Below are positions 44,458 through 55,488 of a stretch of DNA of 64,000 nt, one piece after another (position 1 is the first letter of the stretch; every line of letters starts with the position of its first letter). The notes beneath the pieces were generated by a model. It had not been told where the DNA came from and searched no databases. It saw only the letters and a program-made list of their open reading frames with translations. Origin of the DNA: Siphonodentalium dalli (taxonomy: Eukaryota > Mollusca > Scaphopoda > Gadilida > Siphonodentaliidae); the NCBI GenBank assembly GCA_032622095.1, contig CP136067.1, positions 78,890,705 through 78,954,704 of the forward strand, given 5' to 3'. Made by a program: the position numbers and the translations under genes.

Positions 44458-44921
44458 TTAAAGGCACTGGAGGCCTTAATTGTCGAAAATATTCATATTT
44501 GTTCCAAACACCGTAAATTGAAAAACATGCAGTTTCGTTCATATATACCATGACCATCGCGTAAACAGCATGTTATCATAAAGACCTACTATAGTTTACC
44601 TAAGCTAGAGCCTGATTTTGTTACAGAAGACAGCACAATGCTACTGGCTAATCACACACAAATGACATAAACGCTCTTTATTAGTTCCATATCAGGAATT
44701 CACCAACAAATAACGCTCTGCCAGTGTATGTTTACCATCATAATATAAACAAACACCAGAAAAGTAACTTTTTATGCTTTTGTTTACATAACAATGGTCA
44801 AATATATGACAATAACATACTGTTTATGCGACATTTTGATGTTCTTTCTGTTTGTGGCGGTTTTTGACGGGTGGAAATATTTTCACAGGATACCCACCGC
44901 CAAGGCCAACCGTACCTTTAA
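44458..44921. mobile_element. TTAA MITE family 1, copy B
   Basis: TTAA at 44458-44461 and 44918-44921. The left end is TTAAAGGCACTGGAGGCC and the inverse of the right end is TTAAAGGTACGGTTGGCC. Internal blocks are shared with copies at 11.5 and 55.5 kb: TTCGTTCATATATACCATGA, CCATCGCGTAAACAGCATG, paired ACGCTCTTTAT/ACGCTCTGCC and GTTTGTGGCGGTTTTTGACG. It sits inside the fold-back element. Confidence 0.9.
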
Positions 44922-45784
44922 AGTTCTCCTGATGATATTTATAGTGATATGTGAAGCACACCCACCACAATACATACCTTTGGACACAGTGAACCATAGT
45001 AGAGAATGGATAGTAGAAAGATAGTTTAGCCTTGGATTTGAATACATTGAAATATTATGTTTTCTTCATTTGTACCATGGCATAACAATGAGTTTGCGAC
45101 ATTTGAAGATAATTCTGAAATCGATGGGCCTGACACAGAGAAAATTCAAGGATGACATTATGGATGTGCTATCGGCTATATATAGAATCTGAGTTAAATA
45201 ACACAGGCAGTGATCTCGGGTATATAGGGCAATGCACGCTAGATTATTATTTTACCACCTCGATGTTATCTGGGAGTCCGCCTATTTATTTCAATTTAAT
45301 GTTGCGTCACGTCATAAAGAGTGTTTAAGGATGCCGTGGATACTTTATGCATTCAATAGAATCGTTTCGCCATGTCATTATAAAGAGCGTTTAATGATGT
45401 GTACCCATTGTTTCGCCACCAACACGTGCTATAGGTCCAATTTAGAGCGATTTCGTGCATTTCACGACCACCGGTAGTCCAAAATGGACCCACCACTATA
45501 CTAGCGATGGTCAGTAAATTTTAGACTAGAGTCCAGGGTCCGCGACAGCCATGGCACATATTCACAAAAAATATAAAATAATCAATCGGAATAGGCAGCA
45601 TTTGATACGAAGGTAACTTTATAGTTAATGGCGAAATATCATGATTTCATAACAACATAACATGGTCCAATACTATAAACAGTCAAACACTCCGACTCTT
45701 CCCAATTCCAGCCATATCCTCAGTTCCTGAATGTCTTCTACGACCAGGCACAGGTCTGGTGTCTGCTTCGACTACAGAATGCTA

Positions 45785-46455
45785 CACCAGACACAGGTCC
45801 CCTGGTGTGACAACACTACCATGAGTATATACCTTAATAAAAGGTTTATATCTATCCGACCTATATTGAGCATAGATTCGCTTGCGATAAAAAATTCATC
45901 AATATCCCCTGTGTATAATATAATGCCGCATACCAAGTTCTTTCGACCATATTCGCACCTTTAATTTGGTGTATCTCCCACGTCGATACGTGCAAGATCG
46001 CCAAAGATATGAATATGTGCACACTTTCAAAATCAGACAAACCCCTGAACATATTCCCATCAAATATAGCACAGTAGCACTGCAGAATTTACTCTGCTGA
46101 GGTCACACAAACAGGACCATCCATGGTGAATCATTGTGACAAGTGGAATTCTGCAGTAGAACTATGCTATATATTTGATGGGAATCTGTTCAAGGGTTTG
46201 TCTGGATTTGAAAGTGTGCACACATTCAGATATATCTTTGGTGATCGTACACGTATCGATGCAAGAGATACACCAAATTAAAGGTGTGAATATGGTCTAA
46301 AGAACTGGGGATGTGACATTATCTTATGTACAGAGGATATTGATGAATTTAGATTGCAAGTGAGTCTATGCTCAATATAGGTCTTATAGATATAAACCTT
46401 GTATTAAGGTATATACTTATGGTAGTGTTGTCGCACCAGGGGACCTATGGCACCA
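45785..46455. repeat. long inverted repeat, ~300 bp arms
   Basis: The left arm (about 45795-46085) reads ACAGGTCCCCTGGTGTGACA, ATACCTTAATA, TTGAGCATAGA, TTTGGTGTATCTC and CCCATCAAATATA. The right arm carries the inverses in reverse order, ending GTTGTCGCACCAGGGGACCT near 46445. Arms differ by scattered substitutions (very roughly one in ten). A ~60 base loop lies near 46110. It resides within the fold-back element and may be a separate nested palindromic MITE. Confidence 0.88.
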
Positions 46456-46611
46456 GGCGCTAAACATTGGCGCGTTATATATTGACTGTCAAAATGTTTT
46501 TTCGCGCCAGGACATCAGACAATGACTCGTGACAGGTGTATTATAACAGTAGCAGGATATGTTTGGATGTTATCGGTTACGTGAAATCTATCACATCACG
46601 TGATTTTCCAC

Positions 46612-47092
46612 CACGGGAGAAAAGTTTATTCCCGGGAGATAAGTTATCTCCCTGGGAGAAAAGTTAATTCCCGGGAGAAAAGTTTTCTCCCTGGGAGATA
46701 AGTTATCTCCCGGGAGAAAAGTTTTCTCCCTGGGAGAAAAGTTAATTCCCGGGAGAAAAGTTTTATCCCTGGGAGATAAGTTATCTCCCTGGGAGAAAAG
46801 TTAATTCCCGGGAGAAAAGTTTTCTCCCTGGGAGATAAGTTATCTCCCGGGAGAAAAGTTTTCTCCCTGGGAGAAAAGTTAATTCCCGGGAGAAAAGTTT
46901 TCTCCCTGGGAGATAAGTTATCTCCCGGGAGAAAAGTTATCTCCCGGGAGAAAAGTTATCTCCCTGGGAGAAAAGTTAATTCCCGGGAGAAAAGTTTTCT
47001 CCCTGGGAGATAAGTTAATTCCCGGGAGAAAAGTTTTCTCCCCTCTCCCTGGGAGATAAGTTATTTCCAGGGAGAAAAGTTATCTCCCAGGT
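46612..47092. repeat. right arm array of ~20 bp palindromic units
   Basis: About 24 tandem units, cycling among GGGAGATAAGTTATCTCCCT, GGGAGAAAAGTTAATTCCC and GGGAGAAAAGTTTTCTCCCT. Higher-order periodicity of ~59-60 bp (three units) is visible and repeats several times, indicating that amplification occurred in triplets. Confidence 0.93.
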
Positions 47093-47224
47093 GGAAAGTA
47101 AAAAAAGAAAGTAAAAAGGAAATATTTTAATGAATATATATAAAAAAGGAAATAAAAAAGGAAATATTTTAATGAATATATAACAAAAATTAAATGGCCC
47201 TAATAGGCTTCCGTATGTATGGCT

Positions 47225-48095
47225 TTATTGTCAGATAGTTCGTTCCTTAATAATCCTTATGGAAATAAACTTCAATGAAATTTAAATTTATGTTATGAAG
47301 ATGGTAGGAACATGCGACAAACACAAATTATTATTGTCATTACAAAATCCAAAAGGTTGTCCGGAATTGGTCAAATGGGGCAATTTTCGCTGCATTTTAC
47401 TAAATCGATATCCGATAATTACGAACCATGTCACTAGGATTTGGGCCCTTCAGGGTCCCTCAAATTAAAATAGATTTAAAACACAATTTCGAAGAAAAAT
47501 CAATTATTTGTTTAATGACCACACTCTCAAATAAAGCAATTGATTTAGGTACCCCATGGAACCAAAAGCCGCGATAGTACCAGACAGTTTGGTACTATAA
47601 GCCTTTAGAGCCTGTTTAGCGTTATAGAACCACATGAGTTGGTACTCCACAGAGTGCCAATCGTTGGCTCCATGCTGATTGGGTGAGACCGTGGGTGTGT
47701 CAATATCGAGTGCCGTGTGCAAACGATTAAATTAAAGTGAAAAATGGCCGCCCGTCGACTCGCGGTCGTAGATCTGTCGGATTATTTCATTTAGCACCAT
47801 GCAAGGGAGTCTTTGTGGTTTTGTACTTAATTGGATGTTTAAACGCGGTAGCATAATTTGGAATCTAACATGTCACATTGTTAAATTTGCCGGTATCAGG
47901 GCTGTTTTGTTCTCTGGAGTATCAAATTGCTGGATCTATGCGTAGTACCTAAATACTTCAGAGTACCTGTCTTGATATTTTGGTACTTCAGATAATATAT
48001 AGGGCGTATCATGAAAGCATCTATTTCTTGGCACCTCATTTCGGTGCGGTGGGTATTATATGCACAATGCCCGGTAGAACTTGAATAATTATTAC
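47225..48095. other. unassigned sequence
   Basis: No gene recognised. Scattered GGTACT/AGTACC pairs begin near 47550 and become dense after 48100. Confidence 0.35.
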
Positions 48096-48100
48096 GTAAT

Positions 48101-48225
48101 CCAGAGTACCAACAATTTGGTACTCTAGAGTACCAAGAAGTTGGTACTCCAGAGTACCAAACATTTGGTACTCTAGAGTACCTAAACTTTTGGTACTCCA
48201 GAGTACCAAAAAGTTGGTAGTCCCC
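48101..48225. repeat. tandem GGTACTC(T/C)AGAGTACC palindromes, 5 units of ~25 bp
   Basis: The core TTGGTACTCYAGAGTACCAA recurs with variable 3-6 base linkers. Looser copies extend from 47940 to 48270 (for example AGTACCTAAATACTTCAGAG and AGGTACTCTGAAGTACCT). Every unit can form a hairpin. The long minus-strand frame here (47896-48234) is a by-product of the repeat (YSxVPNxW pattern). Confidence 0.92.
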
Positions 48226-48679
48226 CTGGGACAAAGCTTAGTACCTACATAGGTACTCTGAAGTACCTATATTTTTAAGAGTGTAGAAGGGAGTCGAATA
48301 CACCAGTGTACTGAATACTGATTAGATGACAGATATGAACTGATAGTACCCATTTCAGCAGAAACGACGGCATCAATATCCAAAATAACGACAAAATGGC
48401 GACCGGTATAGTAGTAGTAGTAAAAGTTTGGCAATTTTCGCTAAAGTTCAGATCGTTTCCATTTAGATGCACCAAAACTATTGGCGTAGATGGCTAGTTG
48501 CACCACCGTAAATGATGTCAAATACTAATACGATAATAGTGAGCAATACACCGGAATCTTGCACTTCGGTGTCCCAAAAATGATTTAAATTGTAACTAAA
48601 TCTTCTCATATTGTATATAATTTATAGCCAATAGTCATACATGACATCAGATGATTGTCAAAAGCAACGAAACTTGTAT

Positions 48680-49830
48680 CTAAATATATCCAATGAGTGT
48701 CCAAAACCACTTAACGAGTGTTCCAAACCATCCAAGGAGCGTACATCCAAGCAACCACCATCTTAATTAATATAGTATAGCAAACCAACCCAGTCCATAG
48801 AACGGCCTCCCAAATCGGCCAACCCAACTATTGTCGCAAACCACCCAAAGGTGTCCAAACCCGCCCTAATGGCTAATCCAAACCATCCAACGATTGACAT
48901 TTATCACCCAGAGAATGTCCCAAATCATGCACGTGCAGGTGTCCCAAACCACACAACGATCGTCTCAAACCACAATTGGGAACCCCAAACCATCCCATGG
49001 GTGTCCCAAACCAATCACTGAGTGTCCATAACCATCCAATGTCCGTCCCAACCTACATTACGATTGCCTCAAACCACCAGGACCAGGAGTGTCTAAAAAA
49101 ACATCCAACAAAAGTGTCTAAAATCATCCGTGCAGAATGTCAGACACCATCTAACGATGTCCCAACTAGTTTACAAAATCATCCATTGAATATCTCAAAC
49201 CACCCAGGGAGTGTCCCGTGGTTTGATAAACCCATTGGATGGTTTGGATCACTCATTTGGTAAATACTTGAGGGTTGTGTACACTATTTTGGATGTATTG
49301 ATATGCCAGTTAGTAGATGGTTTGTGACACCAGTTGGGTGGATTGGGAACTCAATGGATGGATTGTGATATTAGTTTTAGGGTTTGAGTCAGTCACTGGG
49401 TGGTGTGACACACATTGGATGGTTTGACACATATTGGATGGTTTTTGGACACTTGATGTGGATATGGGACGCACGTGTGGTGGAATGAATGGGACACTAA
49501 TTTGTTGATTGGTTCACTGATCAGTCCGTTTAATTGTTTGAGGCGACAGTTGGTGAATTGGGACACATGTTGTATGTTGTGTGGTTTGGGACACTCAGTG
49601 TATGTTTGGGCCACTACCATGCACGGTGGTTTGGAACAATCGTTGCATGGGTTGCAACACTAATCTGGTGAATTGAGACACTCATTTGTGTAGCGTGGGA
49701 CACTCGTTGTGTGGATTAGGACACCAGGTGCATATGTTTTGGGGACTACCTGTGTGGGTTGGAAATCAATTGCATATGGTTTGGGGCACTCCTTTGTGGT
49801 TTGGAAAACTCGTTGGGTGGATTTACGATG
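48680..49830. repeat. 1.1 kb degenerate minisatellite that reverses orientation at ~49.22 kb
   Basis: From 48680 to about 49220 units of ~21 bp read roughly GAGTGTCCCAAACCATCCAAC. From about 49220 to 49830 they read as the complement, TTGGATGGTTTGGGACACTC. Units are strongly diverged (many at perhaps 70-80% by eye) and lengths vary by a few bases. The two halves are similar in length (about 540 and 610 bp), giving a giant imperfect palindrome. Frames at 48976-49263, 49393-49620 and 49475-49663 are repeat artefacts. Confidence 0.92.
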
Positions 49831-50218
49831 GTTTACTCACATAAATAGAAGTTTAATGGTGACAGTAATATTGTTACATCTCTTGTTATTCCACAATTCA
49901 ATATGGCTTTTAGAACCTTTGAAAGACTGTATTCCTGAAGTCTTCGGGCAGCCCGTTCCAGAGTGCAAGAAGCAGCATAACTGCACAGATCTACGATTGT
50001 AATATTTATGGACAGAGACTGTATTGACTTGTATTTCCTTTGTCTTACAACTTTTTATGAAATTTCTGCATACGCATCAACGTTTTTTTCTTCATAAAAG
50101 TAATCCCTCTGTGTTATCATTTGATGGGGAAAGTACAGTCTAACATGGCAATAGTCAAACAGGGACGTGGAATTAGGGGTATATCTATCCCACCTCTTTA
50201 TATTTGGAAACACAGAAA

Positions 50219-50735
50219 ACGGACTCAGGGGGGTTGATCACCAAGCTCTACTCTGGCTATCACCCATAGAGATCATAGTCCACCAGTACATAACCTGGGA
50301 ACTTTTTGAAGCCTTGACAGGAAACCCAAAAAGTCGAGAGAAAAAATAACGTTCGGAATAAATATCTTAATAATGTACTTCACTGAAGGTGAATGTCTCA
50401 ACTCGAAATTACATCCTTTTCAGTGACTTTTAGGAGCCGGTATCGCAATAAACGTTGAATAAATTACCCAGAAGAAATTCCACAATTAATTGAAAGCGAC
50501 GCAAAGCAAAATCGCTCACAAAGTCACTTAAATCATGAAATTTCGAGTTAGGACTTTCACTTTTAGTGAAGTACATTATCAAGGAATAGATAATAACTAA
50601 GAAATATATTCCCCGCGTGATTTTTGTTTTCGACTTTATACGGTTCCCTGTCAAATCTTCAAGAAGTTCCAAGGTTTTGTACTGGTGATTATGATCTCTA
50701 TATATACGGGCGGTATGATCTAACAGGGGGGTGTT
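50219..50735. repeat. inverted repeat, ~220 bp arms
   Basis: The left arm (50219-50442) contains GAGATCATAGTCCACCAGTA, GGGAACTTTTTGAAG, TTGACAGG, AATGTACTTCACTGAAG and CAACTCGAAATTAC. The right arm (50505-50735) contains their inverses (GTACTGGTGATTATGATCTC, CTTCAAGAAGTTCC, AGTGAAGTACATTAT, GAAATTTCGAGTTAGG). Divergence is moderate, with indels. Open frames on both strands read similar peptides because of the symmetry. No TIR/TSD could be fixed. Confidence 0.85.
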
Positions 50736-50739
50736 ATGT

Positions 50740-51290
50740 TGGAGTGTTCATACTAGTTGGAACGTCTATGGTATCAATTGAGGAAGGGTGCAAATTAAGA
50801 TTCCACGAGTCTTCATGCAGATGGTACTATATATACCTTGCAACACCCCCCCCCCCCCCCCGACCGAAATGCTCTTCTCCGCTGGAGATGTAGTGGAAGA
50901 TATTATGGAATTGAATAATTAAATATTTAGGTAACTGAAGGCGGATGAAATACGCTACTATATGTAGTTGTCATAATGTGTGCATAACTCCATCATATAC
51001 GTTAAATGGTGATAAAGGGATGCAGTGAATAGTTATCCAACATATCAGGAGCCGAGTCGTTAAATGGCTTGTCAGACAATGAGAGCTCGAATCCTCGAAT
51101 ACCCAACGAAACAGGGTACGTGTATCTCCTAACTGTACACAGCTGGAAATGCAAACCATAAACGACGTTACTATATATATAGTATACTAGCAATTGGATG
51201 GAACAATTACTTTTTTCTCTCTCAAATATGGTTGACATATTTTCAATAGCATGTATATATACTCTAAAACAAAAGGCCTTTCCAAAGTGA
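50740..51290. other. unassigned sequence with poly-C tract
   Basis: A run of about 15 C starts at 50847. No gene recognised. Confidence 0.35.
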
Positions 51291-51304
51291 GAAATTTTCC
51301 TAAA

Positions 51305-51395
51305 TTCGACCAGAAGTGAGATAAACGCTCTTTATGTCTTCAATATCAGGAATAGCACACAAAGATATGCTCTTTATTAGTCCATGTTGGCGGAA
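51305..51395 (+). repeat. isolated ACGCTCTTT module
   Basis: CCAGAAGTGAGATAAACGCT, then CAATATCAGGAATAGCACAC, then a second GCTCTTTATTAGTCCATG. Parallel to 43285-43375 and 58893-58970. Confidence 0.75.
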
Positions 51396-51599
51396 CAGGT
51401 GTTTGCAAATTATGTTATTTGAATAAGTCCCTACAGGAAATTAGTATTTACTGACCTATGTTGATCCCTGGCCCGGGCTGTTACAAAAGCGAGCATAATT
51501 CCACGCTTAAAGCGCTACTCTGGGCGTTGAAGAGTAGTATGCTGACGCTCTTTTGTGCAAATTCCATCCACTAAAAACAATTTCCTGCTCTTTGTATAC

Positions 51600-52110
51600 G
51601 TATTATGTTATTGGTTCGCCCGTCTTGTCCGTCTGTCCGTTCGCATTTTTTGTTTCAGGGTGATAACTTTAGTAACTCTGAACTGAATGGAATGAAATAT
51701 GGTATTTGGGTTTACTAGCAGAAAATACCTGTGTTACTGTAGGTCAAGTTCGAATTCAGTTCCGCGCGCCAATTTTCACCAGAGTTACGGCCCTTTTTGT
51801 TTGAATTTGTACTCAATTTAGAATTTGCCACTTATTTTGGTTTCCGGGTGATAACTTTCGTTTTCTTTGTCTGACTTTGTTTTCAAATTTTATATGTAAA
51901 TTAGCCACATGAAAATATAGGTAATGTTCGAATTCGGTCCGCCCATATTTGGCGGAGTTATGGTCCTTGTCGACTTATAATTTGGCGATTATTTTGGTTT
52001 CCGATTGATAACTTTAGTTTTAGTTTTCAACTTTGTTTTCAAATTTGCCATATGGATTACTCGGTATGGCTCTTTGTTGAAATTACCACGGGTGTATTTT
52101 ATCATAGCGA
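51600..52110 (+). repeat. GTCCGTCTGTCCGTTCG repeat with ~180 bp internal units
   Basis: Three successive blocks (from about 51650, 51835 and 52000) share a start of the type TTTC(A/C)GGGTGATAACTTT, then ACTTTGTTTTCAAATTT or equivalent. Between the blocks are TTCGAATTC(A/G)GTYCGC and CGGAGTTAYGG. This pattern (TCCGTCC lead followed by GATAACTTTAGT units) is a widespread dispersed repeat in invertebrate genomes. No reliable coding frame. Confidence 0.7.
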
Positions 52111-52114
52111 TGCT

Positions 52115-53580
52115 CTTGTTAGTGAATGACTCGGAAAGAATACTGAAATGAATCAATTTATCGCCTCAAGACTGCTACAATACAAAGAAAAAACGCAAAA
52201 AAGAAAGTAAGTTAAAGTGTTCAGTTAGTGTCTTCTTGGTGTAGTAAACGTAAAGGGTGCCCCCCCCCCCCCAGCAAAACTAAGGCATCTAACTATAGTT
52301 AACTGTGGGGTTATAAAGAGTGCTGGGACGAAGTTAAATCTATAGTAATTATTTCGTTATATCGCGTTCCGGAAAAGTATGTCGATAAATACAGGTCATA
52401 ATTGGCATACTAATAAACGGAATGTATACAATGGAAACACTTACCGATGTATAGATTATCGCCTCATAAATGAAAAGGACCCCATTTTTCAGCGTGCATA
52501 TTAATTATATTGATCATTTGGGACAAAGTAGAATTTAGAGTTCGTAAATAAGAAATTCATTCACTTATAAAATATCTATATATATAAAGCGAGCAATTGT
52601 TTAATTTGAGGCATGAATATTGTTGGCTGGGGATCGAAATAGGTTGATGAGTACACGGAACACTTACATTTGGACCCTATATATATAGTTTTAAAATTCA
52701 ATAGCCTTTCCGCTTTCTACGACTGATCTTTGTTTGTTACTATAACATATACACTATAACCTACGCGCTTTATATATTGTTACGGTATACATGCTGAGAA
52801 AAAAGGGTACCTAATTTTCATCATTAATTGAATAATGACCTCTATATATTCTTTATTGCCTCCTTTTGAGGAGAGAGATAATATGTACATGGTTATTTAC
52901 AAATACATGACGGCAACATGATGTGACATTGACGACATGGTAATTATCATGAAAATGCATTTATGAGTGGGGTGACTGGGGTCATAAATTCATTTTCATT
53001 ATAATTACCATGACTGTATTTTGCGCTAATCCGTGGCTCAAATTCATTCATTTGTTGCATACATTCTGTTGAGTATAACAGGAGATGCATGCATGGTCGC
53101 ATAAATGGCCGGATTTAGTGTACAGTACTTCTCCACTAAGGCCCATATGAGGTCCCAGTAACATACATATTGTGTTTTGCAGTTATAATATGTGTGTGTT
53201 TTAAACTCATACAAATGTCAAATATTGGCACAAAAGATCTTTAGTAAAAAAAAATTCATGAGGTTGTAACAATGTGTTTTTGCCTCTCGGACCACCCACA
53301 CACCCCGCCATACCATCCTGCAAATGTTTTATTACCCCCCCCCCCCCCCCCCACAATTGCACAGGCCATAATATTATATACCCCAATAGAAAGAGTGGAT
53401 TCTGAGTTATATAGTTATGTAAAACCGCAGTTTTGTGTCCAAATCGATAATGAAAATCGAAACAATTATACTGTATTATCGGTACTTTCACGTAGCAAAA
53501 TGTTTCATATTTCCACACAAAAACGATTTTCGCGCTTATTGGTTTTACCATAGCTGCTGAGTAACATGAAAACAGTTGCA
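52115..53580. other. mostly unassigned; two poly-C tracts
   Basis: Poly-C at about 52259-52273 and 53334-53352. Overlapping open frames at 53207-53584 (minus, 125 codons) and 53272-53553 (plus) include low-complexity Pro or Gly runs from the C tract and are not credible genes. The block also holds the small inverted repeat at 52937-53013. Confidence 0.35.
52937..53013. repeat. ~30 bp imperfect inverted repeat
   Basis: CATGGTAATTATCATGAAAA (52937-) pairs with the inverse of TTTTCATTATAATTACCATG (to 53013), extending to TTTATGA/TCATAAA, with a ~17 base loop. Confidence 0.85.
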
Positions 53581-53583
53581 ACA

Positions 53584-53885
53584 ATTAAAGATACATAGTC
53601 CGAATTAACGCTCCTTAATTACCAAAAATTCTTTTGCTTCGGGGGTAAAAAAAATATTTCATTCGAGTCGATGAAACCACCCACCAAAGCTCATATTTAT
53701 TAGATATCGATGTTTGAAATCTGTTATTTTTCACCACCTGGACCTAGCAAATATTCGACGAGCCGACCGACATACTTTCGATATCAAATTGCGTTGAACA
53801 AAATGTTGATATGTAACACGTTTTGGAAAAATTTATACTAGGTTTGACATAGGTTAGAATTATTTTTGGTAATTAATAGATTCTG
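53584..53885 (+). repeat. dispersed repeat family E, copy 2
   Basis: It starts TTAAAGATACATAGTCCGAA and proceeds through ATTCGAGTCGATGAAA, CAAAGCTCA, AGATATCGATGTTTGAAAT, TTTTTCACCACCTGGA, AAATATTCGACGA, ACCGACATA and TTGCGTTGAACAAAATGTTG. It matches 60078-60364 in the same orientation and 13860-14125 inverted. No ORF. The TTAA-like start suggests another TTAA-targeted family. Confidence 0.85.
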
Positions 53886-53913
53886 ATAACCAACGCGTCT
53901 ATTGAATAAATGG

Positions 53914-53945
53914 TGTTGTTGTTGTTATTGTTGTTCTTGTTGTTG
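53914..53945. repeat. (TTG)n microsatellite
   Basis: About ten TTG-type triplets with interruptions. Confidence 0.9.
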
Positions 53946-53949
53946 GATT

Positions 53950-55485
53950 GTGTACCTTTAAAACCTTCAATCTATTGAGAAACCTTTCTCGATCGATGTC
54001 ATTTTATTTGGCGGTCACAAAAGAGCATGTATCACTCGCAGGTTTCCAGAATAAAAATTTACCCCACCCCAATAGTACTTAATCCTAACTTTGATCTAAG
54101 TTAATTCTATATCAATACCGAGGAGAACTGGAACTATCTAATCTTCAAAATGAGGACAGTGACCGGGACACAACACATAGTTCTCTATCTCTCAGAATTC
54201 AGTCACACTAGACAAGAAGCATGGCAAAAACACGTCACTGTCGCTTAATGTTTTAAAGTACAAGTACTGCTTGTTGGTCGTGCCCCATCAAGTCCCGCAT
54301 TCATCCGTATATGGTCGGGTCACCGAAACATGCCACAACACATTAAAATCCATTCTTTATTCAACACAAAGACCTCGTCGATTGTATAGATTATATATAC
54401 ACCAAGAATACCAACAGCCAGTGTTATTAATCTACACCCAACAATATGCTTTGTTGGTAGACAGGCGGTCAATGGAGTGCGCATATTCTATCCAATTCCG
54501 GCTTTCATAGTCAGCGCGCCAATATAATATAATGTACTCCCGGTACGTGATCTCTGTGTACTCTAGTCGACACGTTTGAATGTGAAGGACGAAACTCTTC
54601 CTGCGGGGGGTTCAAAAGAGGTGAATAAAACTGTGCTCGCAGAATAAGATGCTAAATTATCGCCCTTCTTAATTAACACAATAATGCATAAATGAACGGA
54701 AAACATCACTCTCAGATAATTAGAGTTCATTCGATTGAATCTGGGGCATATTGGGTATACTATTTGCACTCTCAGCTGAAGTCGAGGTGGGCGGATCGAA
54801 TGTGTTTGTCAGATATTTACTGACACGCTTTTGCGAATAACTGTATGTACTCATTAAGCGGTAGACATATATTCATGGCCCACATTTACACCGACTAGGT
54901 CGGCATTTGAAAAGTGCTTTACTTAAGTGAGGACCTCAGAACCATTCGGTTTTTGTTTTGTGTGTATTTTCTCTTTATCGTCTGCAACTAAAACGGATTA
55001 TTGATTAACGGAATTTGTGTCTGCTCATTTGTATGCACGCGTAGACCTATATCGACTACAGACTCAGAGGTCGTAGCATATTGAATATGTTACTGGCAGA
55101 GGAGGACGGTTTGACTGTGTCGTCTGCATGTTGATATGAGGACACGTGTGTTTTGCTTGCTTTCGTTGTTTTCAATGCTTTTAGGATTGTGCCATTGAGA
55201 GAGTCCTACTATACTCACTTGGCTTCTACCTTGATGTGCTAACACTTCGCTTCACTGTTCAGGCGCTGGATTCATGCCATTCTCGGTCAGGTCGCATGTT
55301 TCACACAGAATAAACGGACAATATGTACGTGACACTGGTGATATAAAGCTAAAGATTATATGACAAAAGGAGTGACCAGGTGCGTACTGACACAACCCAT
55401 TCCAACCCACTTTTTATCAACTTTGACAGCACGAACCTTCCCTATATATGACCATATTCCTGATATGTAAACGTTAGAAAACATG
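53950..55485. other. unassigned sequence
   Basis: No gene, transposon end or tandem repeat recognised apart from a small CCGACTAGGTCGG palindrome near 54891. Confidence 0.35.
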
Positions 55486-55488
55486 TAC

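Larger units (their letters stand above)
44007..47215. mobile_element. 3.2 kb fold-back element with palindrome-array arms
   Basis: Ends are inverted: TACGGAAGCCTATTAGGGCC (44007-) and its exact inverse ending at 47215. TGTATG lies on both outer flanks (44001-44006, 47216-47221), a likely target duplication. Each arm has three zones in mirrored order: an AT-rich outer zone (~115 bp, containing ATTCATTAAAATATTTCC twice), an array of ~20 bp units, and an inner AAAATCACGTGAT. The left array (about 44125-44312) is ~185 bp and the right (46612-47092) ~480 bp, so arm length is variable, as in Foldback/Galileo-type elements. The 2.25 kb interior carries a TTAA MITE and a long inverted repeat. No transposase is seen. 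Confidence 0.88.

Noticed and set aside
47896-48234. 112-codon minus frame with YSxVPNxWYSGVP repeats
   Set aside because: It is produced by the tandem GGTACT/AGTACC palindromes. There is no start context or relative.
48101-49830. CRISPR array or similar spaced repeats
   Set aside because: The units are contiguous, degenerate and palindromic or orientation-switched, with no unique spacers of constant length, no cas genes, and eukaryotic context.
51070-51100. Possible tRNA B-box-like text GAGCTCGAATCC
   Set aside because: There is no paired A-box at the correct distance and no cloverleaf can be folded around it.
53207-53584. 125-codon minus frame
   Set aside because: It spans a poly-C/poly-G tract (GGGGG residues) and shows no domain. 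An overlapping plus frame is equally long, as expected by chance.
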